Source: an uncultured Burkholderiaceae bacterium
Lineage (GTDB): Bacteria > Pseudomonadota > Gammaproteobacteria > Burkholderiales > Burkholderiaceae
Direction of reading: 5' to 3'
DNA: 5,733 nt
Assembly: GCA_937871985.1 (NCBI GenBank)
Contig: CALMPB010000154.1
Span: forward strand, 1 to 5,733
Shown here: positions 1-4,424 of the stretch, one piece after another
Position numbering within the stretch: position 1 is the stretch's first letter
Layout of the letters: every line of letters starts with the position of its first letter
Notes under the pieces: generated by a model
What the model was told of the DNA's origin: nothing
What the model saw: only the letters and a program-made list of their open reading frames with translations
The model's database searches: none
Translations under genes and position numbers: made by a program

Positions 1-1
1 A

Positions 2-157
2 CCCGGCTCGCTTCAGAAAATCAGCAGATCAGGCCGCCAAAAGAAGGGCTCCGGCGCTCTCGGGCACCTGCTCGTCTACATCACGCCCAAATTGCTCGGT
101 TCTTCGAAGTGTCCAGTTTGCCGATTTTGTTCGAGCAACGGCCATGCTTGGCAATGA
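2..157 (+). CDS. Possible C-terminal end of an unrecognised protein (partial, cut by window edge)
   Basis: The frame is open from the left edge and stops at TGA 155-157, giving 51 residues. By my count about two thirds of its codons end in G or C, and more in the first 37 codons, which is the pattern expected of a coding frame in this kind of genome. The tail carries a cysteine cluster, KCPVCRFC, about 15 residues from the end, followed by a histidine; this could be a zinc knuckle. No family is recognised. Both the same-strand frame starting at position 1 and a short minus-strand frame (29-184) are also open here, so the choice rests only on codon third positions. The true start would lie left of the window. 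Confidence 0.27.
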   Translation, partial: PGSLQKISRSGRQKKGSGALGHLLVYITPKLLGSSKCPVCRFCSSNGHAWQ

Positions 158-212
158 TCCGGTCGATAATGCCAGGTGTTGACCTCAGCGATTTCGACTG
201 CACAATTGGCAC

Positions 213-779
213 ATGGATTGGTCGAACTATAAATCATGGCAAGCCGTTGACCCCACGACGCGGCCTGACGTTGACCTCGTGGATGGGTATCTCGCGGGAG
301 CCGCCATTTCGTTGCAGGATAAGAGTTCTGCTCAATGGGTGCTGGAACTCGTGGGCCCTCAAGGCACGGAATCAGATGCAACGCGATCTCTTGTCGCAAA
401 AGTGATTCAAGATCGATTTAAGGAAGTATGCGAAACTTTAAGCAGCGCAACTTCAGCCTACACCCCGATATTCGCAGATGATGGCGAAGGCGAATTCGAT
501 CTGTCAGGTTGGGCAACTGGATTCATGGAAGCAATCGGACCTGACGCCGACTTATGGTCATATCTTCTTGAAGGCAAGCGCGAAGGCGGGATGCTCGGCC
601 TAATCGCTGCTCACGCTGTTGGCGCCACCGGTACGATTGCAAAAATCTATCTTGATACTCACCCTGATGGTGGTCGGCTTAAAAACGTCGCTGCAGATGC
701 TTGGAGCTTCATCCCAGGGCTTCTCGATACCTTGCATGTGATCAAGCTCCAGCAAATCCCTGACCGGGCTGCCGATTAG
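213..779 (+). CDS. UPF0149 (YgfB/YecA-like) family protein
   Basis: This is a 188-residue protein of the UPF0149/YecA family, small all-helical proteins whose biochemical role is unsettled. Two parts of the family pattern are visible. One is an early helix with VDGYLAGA at residues 23-30, followed by a QWVLEL segment (41-46). The other is a central block in which a PIF at 85-87 precedes an acidic stretch and then GWATGFMEAIG (99-109) and DLWSYLLE (113-120). The C-terminal SEC-C zinc motif found in E. coli YecA is absent, so it is closer to the short YgfB form in architecture. ATG 213 is the only ATG that keeps the first conserved helix; the frame is closed by TGA 180-182. No clear Shine-Dalgarno sequence precedes it. 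Its 3' end overlaps the stop of the minus-strand membrane gene by 4 bases. Family assignment is fairly sure; function is not. Confidence 0.75.
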   Translation: MDWSNYKSWQAVDPTTRPDVDLVDGYLAGAAISLQDKSSAQWVLELVGPQGTESDATRSLVAKVIQDRFKEVCETLSSATSAYTPIFADDGEGEFDLSGWATGFMEAIGPDADLWSYLLEGKREGGMLGLIAAHAVGATGTIAKIYLDTHPDGGRLKNVAADAWSFIPGLLDTLHVIKLQQIPDRAAD

Positions 780-1294
780 CCCTGATCTGTTCGAGAAACA
801 TACCTCTGCTTCATGTTGAGGTATCTTTTTTCCGCACGGATTGCCTTCCAGTCCTGCCAGGGTGGATCAATCTCGCCCCGGCGGCGGGCCTGTATGTGCA
901 GAATAGTCCCCCCAAGCATAAGCAACATTGCGACCCCGGTCGGTACACCCCGCGCAACGGCATAGACCATTGGCTCAAGGCCTGATGAGGCAAAGCGAAT
1001 GATGTGGGCATACACGCACAACATCTGAAGAGATGCGGCAACGATAGGCCACAGGCGGCGAGCGTGCAGCGCTAGATAGCCGAAGCCCGCTAGACCGATT
1101 AGATCCGATACCAAGGAGTCAAAATCGACATTTTCAAACCTGCTTGGGATGAATGCGTCAGCTGCAAACTGCCAAATGGCCATCGCTAAGATGACAAACC
1201 CGCCGATCCGCTCGGGCTTCCCCCCTTTCCACAGCACGATAATGAGCGCTAGCAAAAGGCCGATTTGATAGGAAAGCAGCATCTGATTTGACAA
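776..1294 (-). CDS. Multi-pass inner-membrane protein of unknown function
   Basis: A 172-residue protein with four to five predicted membrane helices, at about residues 8-23, 31-49, 61-77, 82-102 and 110-134. A basic, probably cytoplasmic tail of about 38 residues follows (ARRRGE, then a W/K/R/Y-rich end). I do not recognise the family. The start is TTG at 1294 rather than the ATG at 1282. AAGGTGA (minus strand, 1301-1307) sits 6 bases before the TTG, and the ATG would lie too far from it. It lies 57 bases downstream of the LuxR-type regulator gene on the same strand with no convincing terminator between, so co-transcription is likely. Its stop overlaps that of the convergent UPF0149 gene. 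The positive-rich tail suggests the C terminus faces the cytoplasm. It might sense a membrane signal for, or be controlled by, the neighbouring membrane-anchored regulator; this is inference from position only. Confidence 0.72.
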   Translation of the reverse strand: MSNQMLLSYQIGLLLALIIVLWKGGKPERIGGFVILAMAIWQFAADAFIPSRFENVDFDSLVSDLIGLAGFGYLALHARRLWPIVAASLQMLCVYAHIIRFASSGLEPMVYAVARGVPTGVAMLLMLGGTILHIQARRRGEIDPPWQDWKAIRAEKRYLNMKQRYVSRTDQG

Positions 1295-1300
1295 GGTCGG

Positions 1301-1307
1301 TCACCTT
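1301..1307 (-). promoter_or_regulatory. Ribosome binding site deciding a TTG start
   Basis: The minus strand reads AAGGTGA here, a good match to the anti-16S sequence, with 6 bases before TTG 1294. The alternative ATG at 1282 would have 18 bases of spacing, so the site supports the TTG start of the membrane protein gene. Confidence 0.6.
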
Positions 1308-1351
1308 CGATCTAGCCCCAGCGCGCTGACAGAACTCAAGCTATTGCTTGG

Positions 1352-1852
1352 TCAAAGCATACGGCTGAGGGCTTCCATTATCGTCAAGGCCGCGACGATC
1401 GTAAGCGCTATCAGCATCGCCGTTACAAATACCATCAGAGCTCTGCCTGGCTGCCCAAGCCGCACATCAAGGCCATGCAAAGCAAATTCTCTATGCGGCT
1501 CGTTAAAGGCATCTGATGGGATCGGTAGCCGATCTGATATAGCTGAAGGATGATCGCCAAGGTCCTTGGGGTGTTCATGGCCCGCCAGGATGAGTCCGTC
1601 GACGCTAGATAATTCATATGTGGGTTTTTCACATGCTTCCACCGCACTCTGGTACAGGCGCAGAGTTTCCTTGCGGTTGGTAGTCCCCCACTTATCCCTG
1701 ATTGCACCTATGCGTTGATCGATCGTGTTGGGTGCCAAAGCAAGGGCGTGGGCAATCTCCTTCGTGGTGAGATGCCTACAGAGAAGTTCCAATACTTCCA
1801 GTTGTTTAGGTGACAAATCGTCGAGAAGCCGGCGCGCTTCGCTTTTGGTCAT
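1352..1852 (-). CDS. LuxR-type helix-turn-helix regulator with C-terminal membrane anchor
   Basis: A 166-residue DNA-binding protein. Residues about 12-68 form a LuxR/GerE-type helix-turn-helix: LSPKQLEVLELL at 13-24, TKEIAHAL (30-37) as the first HTH helix, and PNTIDQRIGAIRDKWGT (41-57) containing the recognition helix. There is no N-terminal receiver or autoinducer-binding domain. The middle (about 72-135) is polar, and residues 139-158 form one hydrophobic helix, so the protein is probably tail-anchored in the inner membrane with the HTH in the cytoplasm. The start is ATG 1852 (or GTG 1855), because a strong GGAGGAGGTGG sequence lies just upstream. The same frame is open back to 1924, but those 24 residues would cross the ribosome binding site and look non-coding. 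It is first in a likely two-gene operon with the membrane protein at 776-1294. The HTH family is clear; target genes and signal are unknown. Confidence 0.8.
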   Translation of the reverse strand: MTKSEARRLLDDLSPKQLEVLELLCRHLTTKEIAHALALAPNTIDQRIGAIRDKWGTTNRKETLRLYQSAVEACEKPTYELSSVDGLILAGHEHPKDLGDHPSAISDRLPIPSDAFNEPHREFALHGLDVRLGQPGRALMVFVTAMLIALTIVAALTIMEALSRML

Positions 1853-2209
1853 CACGTCTAACCACCTCCTCCCGTACAGATCGGGACCATGCGCTAGCCA
1901 TGTGGAACCACCATTACCCGACACCCGACGGACGGGAACTTAGGCCACCATCTCAAGACCGGGCTACCAAAAGGCGAACATAGGTAGCAACATCTTAAAC
2001 AGTGGAAAAACCACATTGGACCTGATGACATTCCACATACCGCTTCTGCGGATTATGGTCGAAAACGTAGGTTCGACAGATAGTTAAAAAACTACATACA
2101 GAAAATCCGGCGTTGACCCTCCAAGTGACCCACGCTCCTTTTGACCACACGTAGATCGGACGCACTTGTCCGATCAGAGCCATATGGCGTGACGCAGCAG
2201 GACACTCGA
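1853..2209. other. 357-base region without a convincing gene, between divergent regulators
   Basis: This is the divergent intergenic region that should hold promoters for the LuxR-type operon (minus) and for the plus-strand gene at 2210. I see no clear -35/-10 pair on either strand. Small inverted repeats are present: GCTACC 1963-1968 with GGTAGC 1983-1988; CATACCGC 2036-2043 pairing with GCGG 2048-2051 and TATG 2054-2057; and TAGTT 2081-2085 with AACTA 2090-2094 around AAAA. The 2081-2100 stretch is A/T-rich. Open frames here (1995-2183 minus, and an upstream TTG at 2141 plus) lack ribosome binding sites. Confidence 0.5.
1863..1873 (-). promoter_or_regulatory. Strong ribosome binding site of the LuxR-type gene
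   Basis: The minus strand reads GGGAGGAGGTG, one of the strongest Shine-Dalgarno matches in the window. Measured from AGGAGG, it is 9 bases from GTG 1855 and 12 from ATG 1852. It argues against the upstream start at 1924. Confidence 0.65.
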
Positions 2210-2536
2210 ATGCTGTCTCGAAATCCTCTGAAAATGGCCAGCCATGGCCTAGAACGCCTCATCGGCAAGCCAGGCTTCCGTCCAGCTAAGGCTGCGTCTG
2301 TATTATCCATCGTCCCAGGGGCGTCCGTCGCTCCGTCGAGCATCTGCTCCGACATGCAAACGCTGACAATCGCTCTCAATCAATTTGAGGCGAACGGGGA
2401 CGTCGAGTTGCTCGATATAGAATTTCTGCAGCGGGTATCGCTGCGTTTAGGACAGTGGGACCCGTTCAACCTGCTAGCCCACGAAATGGACCAACTCCTG
2501 TATCATGCCCGCGAAATTATTGCCTTGGGGGATTGA
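2210..2536 (+). CDS. Possible N-terminal part of a GntR-like regulator (frame broken near its end)
   Basis: This frame encodes 108 residues from ATG 2210, which has AGGA 7 bases upstream. An earlier in-frame TTG at 2141 has no ribosome binding site. The protein is soluble and mostly helical, with coding-like codon use. A segment around residues 38-68 (VAPSSICSDMQTL, then IALNQFEANGDVELL) resembles the second half of a winged helix-turn-helix. The rest, with LRLGQWDPFNLLAHEMDQLL, is amphipathic helix. It stops at TGA 2534-2536, 32 bases into the next frame. Removing one G from the five-G run at 2527-2531 would read on as ALGIEARQQEILEL into 2505-3260. It could thus be the front of one 349-residue protein, a genuinely separate small protein, or a decayed gene. 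No family is assigned with confidence. Confidence 0.45.
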   Translation: MLSRNPLKMASHGLERLIGKPGFRPAKAASVLSIVPGASVAPSSICSDMQTLTIALNQFEANGDVELLDIEFLQRVSLRLGQWDPFNLLAHEMDQLLYHAREIIALGD

Positions 2537-3260
2537 GGCTCGACAGCAAGAAATCCTAGAGCTTGGCAAACGCTCCGTGTGTGCTAGCTGTTTGTATCAA
2601 ATGCCAGAAGACGTTCGAAGCCTCTACCTGACCGCCGCGAAAGAGCTGCAGCGCTCGAGTGATTCTGAGCTTGAGGGTATCAAACGGCGAATCTCTCTTG
2701 GGGGATTGATTGAGGCAAACGCTTCCCCAGAAACTCTCGCGAAATTCTACCATGCTGACGAGATATGGGGCGCGAAAGCTTTTGCTGACCTCTCGCGTGC
2801 AGGCTTTATCGATACACAGATGACGGGGTGCGCTTGGACAAATCTGGATGCGGATAACACCCGTTTCGAGTTCGATACGTTGGCCGCTATCGAAGCTGCA
2901 GTCGCGCTGCGTTTCACCTACAGAGACTGCTCAAAGGTAGTTCCTAGTCTCACCACGCAGGCGGGTCGCGTTATAGAGTTGGCGGAGCAAGGCTTAGCGC
3001 TGGAATTTTGCTTCGAAGTTCAGCGCTTCTTTCTGGCACTCGTAGCCTCAGCGAACGTGATCGATCTCATCAAGCTCTACGCAACACACGCCAGAGCTTC
3101 ACTCGCATACGCATGGGCCGCCAGGATCACTCCCGAAGGTCTCTTTGAAACAGGTCAAGTGCTTGAAGAGATCATGCATTGTCTCGAAGCTAGGGATGGA
3201 CGCAAGGCGGCGATGAAAACAACGCAGATCAGACGAAGCGCCGCGGCTTCGATCACCTAG
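2505..3260 (+). CDS. GntR-like transcriptional regulator with degenerate FCD domain
   Basis: From ATG 2505 this is 251 residues. Residues about 60-118 fit a GntR winged helix-turn-helix: ISLGGLIEA, then SPETLAKFYHADEIWGAKAFADLSRAGFID at 74-103, matching the family order of 'LA', recognition helix and 'L..aGlv'. Residues 122-245 fit an all-helical FCD ligand-binding domain (QRFFLALVASAN at 173-184; LEEIMHCLEARDGRKAAM at 220-237). Aligning by eye, the histidines that bind metal in FCD proteins are replaced by Phe176, Leu220 and Ile242, so metal binding is probably lost. The roughly 60 residues before the winged helix are unusually long for the family. ATG 2505 has no Shine-Dalgarno sequence and lies inside the preceding frame. 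Both facts suggest that translation really starts at 2210 and that a frameshift or coupling links the two. It converges with the regulator at 3283-4074, leaving 22 bases between stops. Confidence 0.6.
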   Translation: MPAKLLPWGIEARQQEILELGKRSVCASCLYQMPEDVRSLYLTAAKELQRSSDSELEGIKRRISLGGLIEANASPETLAKFYHADEIWGAKAFADLSRAGFIDTQMTGCAWTNLDADNTRFEFDTLAAIEAAVALRFTYRDCSKVVPSLTTQAGRVIELAEQGLALEFCFEVQRFFLALVASANVIDLIKLYATHARASLAYAWAARITPEGLFETGQVLEEIMHCLEARDGRKAAMKTTQIRRSAAASIT

Positions 3261-3282
3261 TCAGCCCACAATCCCTTCTAAT

Positions 3283-4074
3283 TCAATCGATGACGACCAA
3301 ACAGCTTTGCTCGCCGGCGTCGTTCGTGACAGGCAGATTAGAAGGGTACGCGGGGTGAGATAAGGACAGAAGCCTGCCCCTAATGTCATGCTCACGAACA
3401 CGATTCCTATTAGCTAGTCGATGAAAATCCACGCCCGCTTTGCTATTGGTCATTTCGTGGCCCGAACCCTCAATTGAGGATAACCACAGGGTCCTGACCA
3501 CTTCAGCTAGGCTGGACGGTTCGCCCGGCTGAGTTATCACTCCAAGGGAAGGAGGATTGGATAATTTCTCGAGTACCGTGCGGACGACGATACTATCATT
3601 CCAAACCCTTCGATAGAAAGCTTGCGGGATTAGGCGAAAAACTACTTCGGCCAGCCCGCGACGCTCACCCGCACGGAAGAGCAACCTCGTAGCATCCATC
3701 AATGCGAGGAAATGACGTTCATCGTCGGCCGACAACCGTTCAAGGGTTCTGGCTAATGCCAGAACCTTTGAGTCCCTGTCTGGATCGCTTTCTGTGGTTT
3801 GGTTGAAGCTAATATCAAGGAAGATTTCCAGCCTTTCAGCACATTCCGACATCATCGAACGTGTCCAGGTTAAAGGGCTGAACCACTTCCCATACTTCTG
3901 CAGATATCCATCGGTTGAGAGCGCATTTAGCACGCCAAGCGTTGCCGACTTTGTAACGCCCGATGATGCTGCGATATCAGGACCGAGCAGCAGATGACCT
4001 TTGGGAAATTCGCCGGCGAGGAGCCGGGCTCTTAGATCAATGTATAGCTCCAACGGCTCAGGTTTGTGCATCAT
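3283..4074 (-). CDS. GntR/FadR-like transcriptional regulator
   Basis: A 263-residue regulator. Residues 8-66 match the GntR winged helix-turn-helix closely: LELYIDLRARLLAGEFPKG (8-26), LLLGPDIAASSGV (28-40), TKSATLGVLNALSTDGYLQK (41-60, recognition helix and wing). Residues about 75-225 are helical like an FCD/FadR C-terminal domain (ADDERHFLALMDATRLLF at 116-133; SLAEVVRTLWLSSIEG near 188-203). The canonical FCD metal ligands are not evident, although a histidine survives in GVDFHRL (about 214-220). The last 40 or so residues extend past the usual end and look disordered. ATG 4074 is immediately followed by a second ATG; the ribosome binding site is weak. The gene is divergent from the small membrane protein at 4214, and the intervening region holds a perfect inverted repeat, so autoregulation is likely. 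Regulator class is sure; the ligand is unknown. Confidence 0.72.
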   Translation of the reverse strand: MMHKPEPLELYIDLRARLLAGEFPKGHLLLGPDIAASSGVTKSATLGVLNALSTDGYLQKYGKWFSPLTWTRSMMSECAERLEIFLDISFNQTTESDPDRDSKVLALARTLERLSADDERHFLALMDATRLLFRAGERRGLAEVVFRLIPQAFYRRVWNDSIVVRTVLEKLSNPPSLGVITQPGEPSSLAEVVRTLWLSSIEGSGHEMTNSKAGVDFHRLANRNRVREHDIRGRLLSLSHPAYPSNLPVTNDAGEQSCLVVID

Positions 4075-4151
4075 CGTCTCAGAATTGGGTAACTCTGGCT
4101 AACCGTTTGTCCTTCGACATCGCAAGGGCAACACTGGCCCCTTTCCCCCAA

Positions 4152-4192
4152 ATATCACAGTTCGCCTAGCTTTTCTGCTCGAACTGTGATAT
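4152..4192. promoter_or_regulatory. Perfect 13-bp inverted repeat, candidate operator between divergent genes
   Basis: ATATCACAGTTCG (4152-4164) and CGAACTGTGATAT (4180-4192) are exact reverse complements separated by 15 bases, with arm centres 28 bases apart. The repeat lies between the GntR-like gene (starts 4074, minus) and the small membrane protein gene (starts 4214, plus), ending 21 bases before the latter's ATG. Each outward strand contains TGTGATAT, which resembles an extended -10 element, so the dyad could overlap promoters in both directions. In RNA it could also fold as a 13-bp stem ahead of the ribosome binding site. Operator function for the adjacent GntR-like protein is inference. 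Confidence 0.6.
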
Positions 4193-4200
4193 CAGTAAGG

Positions 4201-4207
4201 AAAGGAG
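4201..4207 (+). promoter_or_regulatory. Ribosome binding site of the 62-residue membrane protein
   Basis: AAAGGAG with 6 bases before ATG 4214 is a strong match at good spacing. It is the main support for this small gene being translated. It begins 9 bases after the inverted repeat, so a hairpin formed by that repeat would sit directly upstream. Confidence 0.65.
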
Positions 4208-4213
4208 CTACAA

Positions 4214-4402
4214 ATGTCGTTTCCCTTTGATGGTACGCCAAATGGCGACATGACCGGCTTTCACATGGAGGCTGATCGTCGTCGCGTCCAAGAAACAATG
4301 AGTGAAGCCGCCCTTGCTTCGCAAGATCTTCCAAGGACTCCAGCGAACCTGGTTGCGTTCGTTCTCGGTCTATGTGTGGTTTTGTTCGTGATGCTCCATT
4401 GA
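4214..4402 (+). CDS. Small C-terminally membrane-anchored protein, 62 residues
   Basis: A soluble N-terminal part of about 43 residues, polar and charged (EADRRRVQETM at 19-29), is followed by one hydrophobic helix at 45-61 (NLVAFVLGLCVVLFVML) ending one residue before the C terminus. This is the layout of a tail-anchored or single-span inner-membrane protein with the N terminus in the cytoplasm. There is no signal peptide and no recognisable family. The gene has a strong ribosome binding site and sits right after the inverted repeat shared with the divergent GntR-like gene, so it is probably controlled by that regulator. It converges with traG, with 7 bases between stop codons. Position beside a transfer operon makes an accessory role in conjugation, such as exclusion or modulation of the pore, one possibility, but nothing in the protein proves it. 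Confidence 0.62.
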   Translation: MSFPFDGTPNGDMTGFHMEADRRRVQETMSEAALASQDLPRTPANLVAFVLGLCVVLFVMLH

Positions 4403-4424
4403 CCGTAGACTAACGCCTACGGTC
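4401..4424. terminator. Hairpin between convergent genes, possible bidirectional terminator
   Basis: GACCGTAG (4401-4408) and CTACGGTC (4417-4424) form a perfect 8-bp stem with an 8-base loop. The stem begins inside the TGA stop of the small membrane protein gene, and its right arm encodes the last residues of TraG. There is no T run on either strand, so intrinsic termination would be weak; it may instead stabilise transcript ends. Confidence 0.35.

Noticed and set aside
76..399. Minus-strand open frame of 107 residues with several cysteines and histidines
   Set aside because: It is antisense to the 5' half of the UPF0149 gene, whose family pattern is clear, and it has no recognised domain.
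109..405. Plus-strand open frame of 98 residues, open from the left edge
   Set aside because: It overlaps the UPF0149 gene in another frame and loses protein-like character there; its GTG start has no ribosome binding site.
1319..1350. Palindrome CAGCGCGCTG (1319-1328) and small hairpin CAAGC/GCTTG (1337-1350) between the LuxR-type gene and the membrane gene
   Set aside because: Both are short and lack a T run, so neither is a convincing terminator or operator.
1853..1924. N-terminal extension of the LuxR-type regulator to the ATG at 1924
   Set aside because: It would run through the strong GGAGGAGGTGG ribosome binding site, and the extra 24 residues do not look like part of the HTH domain.
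1995..2183. Minus-strand open frame of 62 residues in the gap between regulators
   Set aside because: No Shine-Dalgarno sequence precedes ATG 2183, third positions show no G/C preference, and no family is recognised. It is the best remaining frame in that gap but not enough to call.
2092..2379. Minus-strand open frame of 95 residues
   Set aside because: It is antisense to the frame at 2210-2536, which has better codon use and a ribosome binding site.
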